A stretch of 64,000 bases of DNA from Paragonimus westermani (lineage: Eukaryota > Platyhelminthes > Trematoda > Plagiorchiida > Troglotrematidae), in NCBI GenBank assembly GCA_008508345.1, contig QNGE01001308.1:62001-126000 (forward strand), given 5' to 3'. Shown in pieces: positions 36,008-46,699 of this stretch. A model generated the notes under the pieces. It saw only the letters and a program-made list of their open reading frames with translations. It was not told the origin of the DNA and did no database searches. Every line of letters begins with the position of its first letter. Positions within the stretch are counted from its first letter, which is position 1. A program made the translations under genes and the position numbers.

Positions 36008-36191
36008 GTCAGTCTGAAACAGCTGTGGTGAATGAACAACTTCATTGCTCATGCGTGCATGCATGGGTGATTTGTGTGATCATGCATTCTTTTCCGCTAA
36101 CCCTGTTTGACTCTGTCACATAAACAACAACATTGCAGTATGTACCTGATGAGAAGTAACGGAAATCGTCGGGTGATAACTTGTGCAGTTT
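36008..36191 (+). repeat. Right inverted arm, with hammerhead-like core
   Basis: Partner of 34734-34917. It contains CTGATGA (36146-36152), then a short spacer, GGAAA, and the hairpin ATCGTCGGGTGAT followed by A. In the left arm the same hairpin is ATCGC-CGG-GTGAT, pairing over five positions including one G-U. PLEs are known to carry hammerhead ribozymes in their terminal repeats; this has the CUGAUGA and GAA core and a stem III, but stems I and II are poor, so activity is doubtful. Confidence 0.5.
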
Positions 36192-37414
36192 TTTTATACA
36201 ATGGCTGATCAGTTGTTCATCCGCTATTTGGTGGTCACCGTACAGTATAGTAGACGTAACAGTTCAGGAAAAAGGTGATTGGTTTATGAACTTACTTATC
36301 CAAATGTACCGACCGTTTGCAATTATCAGTCAGTGTGACAGTTCAATCACGACGACACTGCGCACAACATCCGTGCAATATCGAACAGATGCTGTATGGG
36401 AGAGTGAAAATGCTCGGTAATGATCTCCAGTCTGGTTCATGAGGCGTGCGATGGAAACCAGTATGGTAGTAAACAGTAACAAAACTACTGGACCAAGTGT
36501 GAAAGTTTTCTTTTCTTAAATTTAGATTGCTAGATCAAGATTTGGTTGTTACATTTGTTGGTTTAGGCCGCGGATTTTATACATTAAGGGGCACATAGCC
36601 TCGGTGGGTCAGACCTAGGATTACTTTAATGGTTTGTTGTGCAGTTGATTTAGTTTTATCAATGGAAACCATCTGATCCTGTTTTACACAGGGACGGTTT
36701 TGATTAATGGTTTTCTAGCTTTCTTTTCAAATTTCTGTTGTCACGTTTGTATATCTTTGTATTTATTTATCAAGCTGCCTAGTCGGGTGGTTTCGTTTTT
36801 GTTCATTCTCTTTCGTGCCGAGCAATTGAATAAAGACGTCTAATAGGAGCGAATGTATGGGTGATCTTAGGTTTTACTAAATAAGGCCAAACAGTTGATT
36901 AGCTCAGACTCATTTTAGAAACGACTTATTTGTGGCCTTTATTTTTAACTTTCTTCAACTAGTAGAAACTGCGCATGCTTTCCGATTGCGACCGATGCGC
37001 AAGTCTCCATTGATTGATTGAGGGATTGCTTCAGTCACTATGTTATGGTTGTATCGATGATCACAATTTAACGCCCGCGTTTTGTCTCTTTGCTGAATCG
37101 ACTTATTAAAAGTTGCGTTTTGTCCACCTCGATTCTCTTTCAACTGGGACACGAAACAACCATAGATTCGGTCACAAAGGTCTCTTGTGCAAACCAGTCC
37201 AATTGGTCAGTAGCCAAACAGTGTCAAAGTCTATAAAGACTGCGGAAACTAAATGGAAACAAATTCAGGATGCATCAGTGCGGATGGAAAACAAATATTG
37301 TGAGGTGTGTGTATTTCGTTTGTTTTCATCGTTTGCACACAAAACACAAAGAGACAAGTTTGCTTCTTCTCAAATACACAGGACGTCATCAGTGTTACGG
37401 GAAGTCTATCTTCC

Positions 37415-37760
37415 ATATCAGTAACTCCTTTTTTCTCACCGAGCGTCGGTAAGCTGCGCTTCCCATTACGTACTACTGCTCTGAACAGCTTGACGAGGTC
37501 AACCAGATCACCCGTTGTCAAGGTCAGTTCAGCAGTCGATGAAGTTGCCGTCCTCGTTACCACGACTACAGATGGGTTGAGCTGCGTCATCCGTCACTTT
37601 GACATGTGCTCATGCCCTCGTCCACTAACACAGCGTACTGCGTTGACCGACTCACTCCGTGTTTTGGCCGTCTACACGAACTGCCTTCTGATACATCATC
37701 TAGACGAACGTACTGATCGAACAGCCGCCGGACTCATAACGAACAGGCGGATTTTCGACG
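37415..37760 (+). pseudogene. Diverged relic of the CAD aspartate transcarbamylase exon 16
   Basis: A + frame open throughout encodes VTPFFSPSVG near its start and, at the end, LTDSLRVLAVYTNCLLIHH, then RTAAGLITNRRIFDG. Exon 16 has SLFFEPSTR, LEDTLRVLASYTDCLVIRH and RAAASSVTNKPIISAG at the same places. Many aligned codons differ only at the third base. The copy ends at a GT (gtgtgt, 37761), at or within about a codon of where exon 16 ends. The middle is about 30 residues longer and unalignable. Active-site residues are gone: the STRT phosphate loop, the Lys of KGES and the RHP motif (now HHL). It lies upstream of the real transcarbamylase exons, in the dihydroorotase-linker intron. Probably not functional. 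Confidence 0.8.
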
Positions 37761-38094
37761 GTGTGTTTATGGAAACCATCCGTATCCAAACCTACCAACA
37801 TGTGTTACGTGTGCAAAATTCGTTTACACACCATCTACCGTGGTACCGATTATATCACTATTGTTTATCGATCTCGGTCACACTTGTTTTCTTACGCTCG
37901 TTTCCCTCACCATTCGTAAATCGTGTATTACCTATGCGTTTTTAGTGCACGATCGATCAAAGTGAATGAATCGCGTGCGTTTTGAAATGTGTGTACTATC
38001 CTGACTAGTTTTTACATTCTACTTGACTAGCAGCAGACTATCAATATTCCGTTTGTTTCAATCACCGTGTACTCCCACTTTTCTCGCCCAATAG

Positions 38095-38264
38095 TGTTGG
38101 TTAAACCGGGATTTGGTAGAAATCTTGCCAGTCAACTTGGAACGTCGACCACTCAGCCGTTGGGTGAATTGCCTCATCTGGATGTGACTGAACGTTCGGT
38201 TCCTACAGCCCCCGTTTCACCGTCACCCCGATTACGATTTGAGTCGTACAGTGAGCGCATCCAG
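38095..38264 (+). CDS. CAD: CAD exon 14: dihydroorotase end and interdomain linker
   Basis: Residues 1303 (Val, split) to 1359. Joins to exon 13 as DDRVLVKPGFGRN, matching the dihydroorotase C-terminus (human DGQVLVPPGYGQD), which fixes the acceptor caatag at 38089-38094. The remainder is Pro/Ser/Thr-rich and low in conservation, as expected of the flexible linker between dihydroorotase and transcarbamylase. Donor is gtatgc at 38265, phase 0. Confidence 0.88.
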
Positions 38265-38612
38265 GTATGCAATCTTTTGCAGCAGCATATGCTGAGTTTC
38301 ATTTCCCTGATAATGCGCCCTGGTGAGCACTAACCAACACTGTCTTGCTCTGACACATGAGTGTACCTGAATTAATCAGGTGCGTATATTTTTAAATCCA
38401 TGAATCAGCACGAAAATTTTGTTCCCTGTCCCTTCAACTCTTGTTATACGTCGATAGTGTAAAAGGATAGATTACATTTAGCATGTGGGTAGCAACAACA
38501 GCGACGGCCAACCTGCAGGCGTGTCACTAGGTGATTGAGTGTTATCAGTGCCAAGTTAGAGGGACTGTTTTGATCAACGGCTCATACGCGTACACGCACA
38601 CACGGATGGCAA

Positions 38613-38999
38613 CATCCGGTTCGGATTAGCCTCTCACAGTGACCGAAGTCACAGGAAGCCTGCGCTTAACCATCACCACAAGCGGCTTGCGCTGCACCGT
38701 TTGCGGTTCCACTCACTCACTCGCTACGTATCCGGTGTAAATCCGAAGGAGTCAGACCAGGAGGTATGTGTGTGAGGCCTTCGCGTTCAGCCGCTCAATG
38801 CTGATTAGCCAGTCAACAGACTAGCCCGAAACAGAAATCCTTATCTCCCAAGAAATAACCAGAGAGACTCCAATGGGAATATCTGGACTGGTGAGAAAAA
38901 CACTGGAAACGCAATGCAGGAAGTGTCTCCATATACGAGTACTTGTTAATGCACTCTAGAGAGGATATAGAGGGAAGCTAAAATGCAACGTTGGACTGG
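38613..38999 (-). repeat. 387-bp dispersed repeat, copy B
   Basis: Reverse-complement partner of 22961-23347, with similarity stopping abruptly at both ends. It sits in intron 14, so the pair flanks exons 6-14 in opposite orientation. Confidence 0.85.
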
Positions 39000-39374
39000 G
39001 AGAGAACTGGCAAAATGTTCTTCATACAGTACATCAACAAAGCTGAAGCAAAAAAAAGATGGAATGGAGAGCAAGTGCTTATTGTGGGAAGAAAAAACGA
39101 ATATAACGGACATGACCCACCTGACTTACGCACTCGTTGTCTCATAGTCGACGATATACGTACGTTTGTGACCCACTGGTCCCAAACGGCCAGCGAATTT
39201 ACGACCGCATAGATCTCAACGCCATATACTAATGCCATCACGACTTATGGCACCGGTGGCTCCTTTGCGTACCGCGCGCTTCCATTCATGGACGCTGAGT
39301 AGCTGCTCACTGAAGTTGCGGACACCCGTTCGAATCTTATTTCCCCAGACTTTCCGATTCATCGCCAAGTCTTC

Positions 39375-42130
39375 TCAACATCTAAAATCAATTTTACAAC
39401 GCGAAGGACTTACCTGTATAACATCATGGTATCTCCGCTTTTGACCACCAGGATTTCCCTTACTCGATTTCGGTTGTCCGAACAGCAGCTGTTTTGGAAT
39501 ACATTCATCGCCCCTCCGACGGGCTTGACTCAGCCAACGAAAGTGAGTTAGCACCAACGTGTCTTCCATTCCGTTCATGTTCGCTCGCCACATTACCCCA
39601 GTATTCTGAACCATGTCCAACCACAGAATACCCGGAATGTGTCTTAGACACTGCAAATAGGAACATCTCAGATAGCACACGTTCCATTGATACAATGTCC
39701 AAGTTTCACTGCTGTACAGTAGTATAAACAGCACCATGGAGCTCTAGATACACAGCTTGGTGACCATCTCCAGTCTGTGGTTCTTCTAGACACGTCTTTC
39801 AGGGTGTACAACGACATCACTAGCCTTTACTACTCGAGCTGGTAACTACTGGTGAGCGGACAGACCTGTCTGCAAATTGCCACCTACGTAGCAGAAGTCT
39901 GTGCAGCTGTCGACAACTTCTCCGTTGATGCGGACGTTGACGCAGACGCAGGAACATCTTTACCCAGAGAAGGCTGAAGAAGAGAAAATGTCTCGCCTAT
40001 GCTGATATCCAGTCCAACTTTGGATGCTGGGTTCCGAAAGCCGTGGCTGGTCGTTGAAGTTCGCCTTCGCTCTGCATGAACAATGTGTTGTCATCTGCGA
40101 ACGTAAGCACGAGCATCGTTGAGGTAGGTAGCCGAATTGAGGCACCGAAACATCGAATATTCAGTATGCGCCCACTATTCGGTACCCTATCGAGCCTCGA
40201 AAATCAACCGTTAACATGGCACTCAAAGCTGGGGCTAGAACACAACCCTGCTTCACGCCAGTTACGATGTGATAATCATCAGAGGCCGATGCACACGATT
40301 GTAATTCCGCCTTCATCCTCACATGCAACATCCTAATCAAATTGAAGAACTTACATGGACATCCGAACTTATCAAGCGCTGTCCACAACGCCTCGCGGCT
40401 CATGAAATAGAACGCCTTGATGAAGCCCAGGAAGAGGGTACACAGGGACTGATTGCGTTCGCAGCACTTCTCTCGAATATGTCGAGTGGCAAACACCAGA
40501 TCGATCGTAATACTCTCGGAATCCACACGGCTCCTCGGGAACATCGGTCCCCCAAACCTTTGCGTTCATTTGGTTCTTGAGGATTCCTGCAAGCACCTTC
40601 CCTGCGTAGCTCAGCAGATTGATGTTCCGATAACTTTCTGGAGATTGCTTGCTACCATTATCTTCAAACAAAGGTACTGTCAGGACACCCTTGAACTCTT
40701 GTGGCATTTCTTGCAGCTCCCAGATGGAGTGAACCTGCTGGAACAGAGCGCGTTCTATCGTCGTCCCGCAATTCTTCAAGACTTCACCTGGCAATCCATC
40801 TTCGCTTACAGCTTTTCCATTGCGCAGTTGTCTGATGACTGTTTGCACCTCTAGCAAACGTGGAGCGGGAGCAAGTGAAGATTTGATGGCCTGTTGCGGC
40901 CAACTGTTCACGGTCACCCAGTCAGTGATAGCAGGACGATTTAGAAGGCTATCAATGTGTTTTCGCCAAACTTTCGCGGTGTCGTCTGGCTGGGTGAACA
41001 ATCAGCCGATGTCCACTTTAACCCGTGCTTTAGTAGATTGGACGTATAGACCGACAATCACCTTAAGCAAGTCGTAGACCTAAATTTTGTTGTCGGCGTC
41101 CACTCACCCTGATTTCTCCACCAGTCTTCCTTGATTCTGCGTAGACGTTCCGCCAGTTGGCCTCGATTGCTACGGAATGTTGCTCTCTTGTGTAAGCGAC
41201 AAACGCCGCATTCTCCACTCGTATCAAGTTACAGATAGCTGCCTTGTTGTCGATGAACCAGTCCGGACGTTTATGGCGTTCACCATCGATCGTCTTTGTG
41301 ACTGCTGCTGTGATCTATTCCTTCAGCTGTTGCCACAAACCCTCGGAAATAGTGGATACGTTCTGACCAGCGGCAGTGGCGCGTTAAAAACGGCTTTCCT
41401 CTCGGGATTATTCAATCGCTCGACATTCACTTCCTGCCTTTGTCCAGATGAACTACAGCAAACAGGCGTACTGAAATGAATAAACAGTTTGGTCCTGACC
41501 AGTCTATGATCGGTGTTTCATTCAACGCCGCGCATCGCTTGCATGCTACGCACTTCACGAATATCGCGCTGCCGCGCAACCACATAACTAAGCAAATGAT
41601 TATGACAGCTTCGTATATGAGTCTGCGTCGTGATGTCGTTCGCATCCGGTTGGAATCGGATGTTTGTGATAGCCAGCTCGTGAGCAGCACACAGGTGGAA
41701 CAGACAACCATCGTTCTCGTTGACTGAACCAATGCCGTAGAGTCTGAAGACTCTCGGCCAGACTACCAGCTCACACTTAACTCGAGCGTCCAAGTCACCC
41801 AGAACAAACAGTCAGTCACTCACCGGCGCCGACCGAATTGTGGTGGACAGCTGGTCATAGAATTGGTCCTTTGTATCATCCATGTGACACAAACACTAGC
41901 AAATGTGGCACACTTACCTCGACCGAGGCGCAGGTTCGCCTATCATCAAAGCATGGATGCAGTCAGTGACTACAAAACACACATCATGCTCCCGAGCACT
42001 GTCTGCTGAGTAACCTGTGCAGCAGAAGGTGTACCCAGTGCCCGCTTCTCGGAGCTCACCTTGATCAGCAAGCCTTTTCGCACTCAGGGTCGCTACTTCG
42101 ATGTCATAGGGGGTCAGTTCCACGGTGATG
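39375..42130 (-). mobile_element. LINE (endonuclease plus reverse transcriptase), degenerate
   Basis: Reading 5' to 3' on the minus strand: apurinic-type endonuclease blocks near 42120-41900 (ERRTELITVELTPYDIEVATL, GYTFCCTGYS) and 41790-41500 (CAAHELAITNIRF, then RQRDIREVRSMQAMRGVE). Reverse transcriptase blocks follow from 41000 (RNGKAVSEDGLPGEVLK, NINLLSYAGKVLAGIL, DLVFATRHIREKC, GVKQGCVLAPALSAML) and the catalytic FADD at 40090-40101. The C-terminal tail (CLRHIPGILWLDMVQNT, RWLSQARRRGDECIPKQLL) is near 39400-39700. At least one frameshift near 40450 and scattered stops inactivate it. Order and motifs are like the RTE-type elements often annotated as Cfdp2-like, but I am not sure of the clade. 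Confidence 0.85.
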
Positions 42131-43149
42131 AGTTCAGTGCGGCGTTCTAGCCGTTCGGTCACCAGCAAACGTACGGTTGTAACAGTCACGCACAGGCTCG
42201 AGAGCCACTCGTCTGTAAATTCAACATACACAAGACCAATACTACTGTAGAGCAAACAACTTATAAACACAAAACCAGACAAGGCAAGAACAAACATTAA
42301 GCCGAAGCAAACCACAACACACCGGCATCATCCACAACGAGCGCAACCCCTTTTTGTCCGGCTGCTCTCCGGCATGTTTGAATCTGAAAGGGCCAAAATC
42401 CTGGTCAGCATAGCCCGCCGGATGGAAACAGCTCACAAGCCTGATCACCACGCTAAAGTAGCAGAAGAGGTCAGGGGTCAGAACACACACACACATATGA
42501 GACCGTAAGACGATTAGCGATTCACATTGCCTCGGAAAACGCGATAATTTTCGATTCCAATACCTCAGCAACGCGCCGAACGAGTTGACCGGGTGAACAA
42601 CGTCACCGGTTTCTATTATGAGCCTTGCGATGGATGGTGTCAGGTTGCTGTTCCTAAATTTCCTTATCATCTTCTGTTGCGTCATATATCCCGCTTTCGT
42701 GGACATACGTTCAGCCATTTTCTGTCGTGGGCACTAATTTGTTCTGCTGATATATGAAAAAACGACGTGGAAAACAAGCTCTTTTCCGTTTATCCATCAT
42801 CAGGCTAAATATCTAACATTTATATGAAACATTGTTGTCAGGGCGAGACGAAAAAACAAGTAGCAGGTTCAGTTGAGGTCAAACACGTCATCGATACATA
42901 TGGTGATAACGTTTTGATAAAATTACGTCATCGTTATGATGCAACTGGAATCGTAGCAGTTTGATCGGTCATGGTGTGGGTAGTGGGCCATGGCAACCGT
43001 AAAACCTGTGTGCACAAGACTGGGTTATTCTGTTAGATTCCGATCGCTTCAACAGTAGCCAAAACTCGACACCTCACGGCATTTGACTGACTGCCCTTTA
43101 CCCGGCGGTCGGACGGAAAGAAAAAGCCCGGTCGTTAGTATGGTGCGAG

Positions 43150-43920
43150 TCTACAAATTGTGCCACAATTGTGTTGATAAATGTTTTGGTGATTCGTTTA
43201 TTGATCCAGGCTGGATGATGCTTACGGATATGTTCGAGTAAGCGCAATCCACGTAACTGGTACCACAGGAACACGTAAATGTGTACACATAAAAAGGAGC
43301 TGCAGAATCGGGCACTTTATCTTTTAGCCGTAGATAGGCTGGAATGGAGTTGAAACAGGCGCACAATTTAGCAGCATAAAATGTTTTATTGATAACAATT
43401 TTAAGTCTCCTAATGATTGTCTCAGCAAGCTTGTCACCTTTGAATGGCAACTAAATATGTGCTGCATTTTTTCCACTAGGGGCACCTTGTCCTTTTTCCC
43501 ACGATTTTGCATAGTCTTGTCTATCAAACTGTTCCGGGTAGTCATTTTGCACGAATACAGTTTTCTAGATTTCTTTTCTACCTCAAACGGACAAAGCTGC
43601 TGAAATGAATATTACAAGTCTTTTCTATAGACCTTGCGTTGAGCAGATCCATCAGCACGGCACCGAATGATCACGTCCATGAAAGCTAGTTCATCTTTAC
43701 GACCAAATTTTGATGTAAATGGTACACTCTTGTGGGCCAAGTTGAAAGTGAATAAAATATCCGTTAGGTTAGCATTTTCGCTAACTGGCACATGGAATAG
43801 CATTCACATATCGCTTGTGAACATTACAACTAGTGGGGCAGCCGTTGCCACATCATTCATTTGTCGATATAGTCCTGTGTTGAATTCAAATTGCACGTTG
43901 TTACCTGTTTTTTCCCCATA
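43150..43920 (-). mobile_element. Penelope-like element remnant
   Basis: On the minus strand: FGRKDELAFMDVIIRCRADG then KVYRKDL (43800-43620), the PLE block following the reverse transcriptase (lpFLDV...PDGtl.TSVYRK). Next comes PLVEKMQHIF and the C-terminal part YVYTFTCSCGTSYVDCAYSN (about 43290-43220), which corresponds to the GIY-YIG endonuclease, and a final SPKHLSTQLWHN. The frame is broken at least twice. The 5' part of the reverse transcriptase is not readable above about 43920. Confidence 0.75.
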
Positions 43921-44717
43921 GTTTCGCCCTGACAACAGTTTCTAATAAATTCTATGTATTTGGCCTAATGATCAACCGAAAGAGAGCATGTTCGCCACAA
44001 CGTTTTTTCTGCTGACTACTGTACTGATTTGTGCGTCACCGACAAGTTATTCAAGAAACAGAGCATTTCGGCACCTATGGTTGTAAAAAAAAAGCTGAGC
44101 AGCGCCTCGACTACTAATCGATAAACGCGTTTCCCTTGCCGCGTCTGAACGTGCCAAGGCAGACGCCAATTTTCGAAATGCATCAGTTACCATATGGACA
44201 CTAGCTGGGCGCTTACCTCACGTCCAAGACTGTCCGTTGGGAACATCAGCGGTTGAATGGAAGCAGGGACTGATTGGGCATAGGTGTGGTAGCGGGGCAT
44301 TGGGATTTTGACTGTTCCTTAACACCTGATATTCTCAACGAATGGTTGTCGATGTGATCTAAACGCTCATCTAGTGCCCACATGCTAACTGCCACGTGGT
44401 GGCTGACAAAATGGCGTCTTCGTGACTCCTCTCAGTTGTTTGTTGTACGGTAGCGTGCCACACCCTTGGGCTAGTCCACATTCACATTGTTCTTCTCTTC
44501 CAGTCCATTTATTCTACGGCACATGTGTTAATTTTGCTCGTTGCTGCTGCAAACGGTTGTTGGAGTTTGCATCATTTTGCTGGGTTCCAGGTTCATTGTT
44601 TATACACCCTGACTTTATTCTGGCTATAGTAAGCCATCCACCGTAACCAGTGCATTTGAATCGGTCTATCGTTGATTGCTTAATTGATTTTTTTATGTGC
44701 TACCCTTTTTTGAGCAG

Positions 44718-44972
44718 GATGAATGCTCATATCCCCCCGCCGAATTACGCAGTCCATGTATCGGAGCGTCGACCGCAGCCTCACAGCCCGTATCAATCCT
44801 CCCTGTGGTGCCTGCGCCAACTGGTTTGTGGATAGAGGGTGTCTCGGGGCGACATTTGCTAACTATGGAAGGCTTTCCAAAAGGTGCTCTTCATCGCTTA
44901 TTCAATCTGGCACATAGCTACCGCCAAGATGTACTGAAAAACAAGTCGCCGGACAACATTTGTCGTGGAAAA
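44718..44972 (+). CDS. CAD: CAD exon 15: linker end and transcarbamylase N-terminus
   Basis: Residues 1360-1444, phase 0 at both ends. The first 40 residues are Pro/Ala/Ser-rich linker. VSGRHLLTMEGFPKGALHRL and FNLAHSYRQDVLK match the first helices of the carbamoyl-phosphate domain (human [20 protein letters not shown]). Acceptor tgagcag ends at 44717; donor is gtgagt at 44973. The whole linker from exon 14 to here is about 90 residues, shorter than the roughly 130 in human CAD. Confidence 0.92.
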
Positions 44973-45287
44973 GTGAGTTTGTTGCGACTATATCCGGGAT
45001 ATTTTTTTATCAGCAGGATTTATGGGAATCAGCTCTCATTATGTTGGTCTTGTGAACGCGTGTCTCTCGTGATGGCACTTTTTCTGGCTGTTGTCTGTCT
45101 ACGTTGCATCAAAATTTGAATGTACACTGGTCCAATGGTTGGTAATGTGGTCGCGTGCAGTGATGTAGTAGCATATGTGAACTGCTTACAGTTTCGTTAG
45201 TCTATCTGCCTTATCGTTCTCTTTTTATCCATGCGTTTGCCAGCCATCGCACAGTTATTACCAGAATCATATCCAATGCATTTTCAG
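44973..45287 (+). other. CAD intron 15 (0.3 kb)
   Basis: Short intron bounded by gtgagt and ttttcag. Nothing else seen. Confidence 0.85.
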
Positions 45288-45537
45288 GTAATGGCCAGTC
45301 TTTTCTTCGAACCCAGCACAAGGACCGCGAACTCTTTTGCAGTGGCTATGCAACGATTAGGTGGTTCGGTTGTGCATTTTAACGAATCGCTGAGTTCATT
45401 AACGAAGGGTGAATCTTTGGAGGACACACTGCGCGTTCTGGCCTCTTACACTGATTGTCTTGTGATACGCCATCCAGGCAAGGGCGCTATTCGAGCGGCC
45501 GCTAGCTCCGTCACGAACAAGCCTATAATCAGCGCTG
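45288..45537 (+). CDS. CAD: CAD exon 16: transcarbamylase phosphate-binding region
   Basis: Residues 1445-1527 plus one base. Reads VMASLFFEPSTRTANSFAVA, the Ser-Thr-Arg-Thr loop (1454-1457) that binds carbamoyl phosphate, then SLTKGESLEDTLRVL with the incoming active-site Lys1484, and CLVIRHPGKGA with Arg1505. All catalytic residues known from bacterial aspartate transcarbamylase are kept. Acceptor ttttcag ends at 45287; donor is gtaagt at 45538. A diverged relic of this exon lies at 37415-37760. Confidence 0.96.
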
Positions 45538-46699
45538 GTAAGTAATGGTCTCGATACTTTTATAAACCCACATGCGTGTCACTTGTTTATTTCTGAAACA
45601 GTTCGAATACATTTCTCGATTGTTAGGAGCCTGCACATTAAACTTGATGCGTCGGTTCAAAATACAGGTTATTTTATGGTCACCGCACAAACTTAGGCTG
45701 CATGAGCAAACTGCGAACTTTTTTTCTTGAAAACTGACTACTTGCATTTTACGCTGTATCGTGTATTATCTGGATACTCTTGATATGGACATTACCTTTT
45801 CTACAATGATTGGGAGCTTGTCAACCCATTTTACTGACTGTGTCCGAAAGCTGATTGACGTCTATTATTTCTGGACATCACATGAAGAACATGTAGGTCA
45901 ATAGAAACTGTTGTGATGTGGTAGGCCTAGACGCTACAGCGAGCGGGAGAAAAGGGACAGCGATAATGGACAAACTTAAAGGAACCACACGTTTTCATCG
46001 CAACGACAATATTATCATGAATTCCGAGCCATTTCTAGCAGTCGTCAGCCGTAGATGAGCATCATCTTCAGAACCCTAGCTATGTTACTGACAGTGCCGC
46101 CTGAAACCAAACTTTGGAATTCATCCCCGGAACCCATACCATGAATTAACCACCTGGCTACCACTTCCACTTTGACTCAGGCCATTCACAGGGCACACGA
46201 TATGACAGGTGCTGGGTTAGAATTCACATGACACCCGATGTACTAAAATCGACACGCTTATCAGTATGAGAGACTTGCCTACTCCGTGAACGCTCCAGCA
46301 GATCGCATCGTTGCTTATATGGTGCCTCCAGCAGACGCGTGCAGTGGTAAAAAACAATTGGTACTTGAAAATAGCCTTTGGACATCACTCACCTAAACAG
46401 ACTGGTTTTAGCGTTCATACAGAAGGTATATACACATAGAGGCGTCGCAAAAATTGCCCTCTAATAAAACTGATACCGTATCTGCACCACAGATGGCGGA
46501 AGTGATACAACTTCTTGTTTATTTTCAACGTATCACCAGTGGTGGTGAGCGCAGGCACATGTTCCTGCGTGTCATGAAACAGATCTTTGCACTGCGCCTC
46601 ATTAGACAGACGAACTCGTATTTTTGACCTATCAAAGACACTATTGAAGCGACATCGTCTGCTTAGTTTTGATGTCCAATTCGGTCACTTAGTGGTAGT

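Larger units (their letters stand above)
34734..36191 (+). mobile_element. Penelope-like element with 184-bp inverted terminal arms
   Basis: Coding remnants on the + strand: VEINTLFTSVPMKETVGII (35160-35220) and, after a stop, DGVTMESPLGPVLADSSMVHLE (from 35339). These are the reverse transcriptase blocks typical of PLEs (LFTNVP.eET and DGVAMGSPLGP.LA). They are followed by a 139-codon open frame (35612-36031) that matches the PLE GIY-YIG C-terminus: FQCECYATYMYGTEQQLHIR, then LLQLAEAVAI. The ends 34734-34917 and 36008-36191 are inverted copies of each other (about 13 mismatches in 184). Stops in the reverse transcriptase and the short length show an internally deleted, dead copy. Confidence 0.85.
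33766..38094 (+). other. CAD intron 13 (4.3 kb)
   Basis: A dense accumulation of relics: two SINE-like units (34395-34500 and 34562-34680), a PLE with inverted arms (34734-36191) and a diverged copy of CAD exon 16 (37415-37760). The intervals 33766-34394, 36192-37414 and 37761-38094 contain nothing I recognise. Confidence 0.8.
38265..44717 (+). other. CAD intron 14 (6.5 kb)
   Basis: Mostly mobile-element remains: repeat B (38613-38999), a LINE on the minus strand (39375-42130) and a PLE on the minus strand (43150-43920). The block 42130-42720 may be the LINE 5' end. The final 0.8 kb before exon 15 is unrecognised. Confidence 0.8.

Noticed and set aside
35612..36031. A host gene of 139 codons within intron 13
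   Set aside because: Its sequence fits the GIY-YIG C-terminus of a Penelope-like element and it lies between that element's inverted arms.
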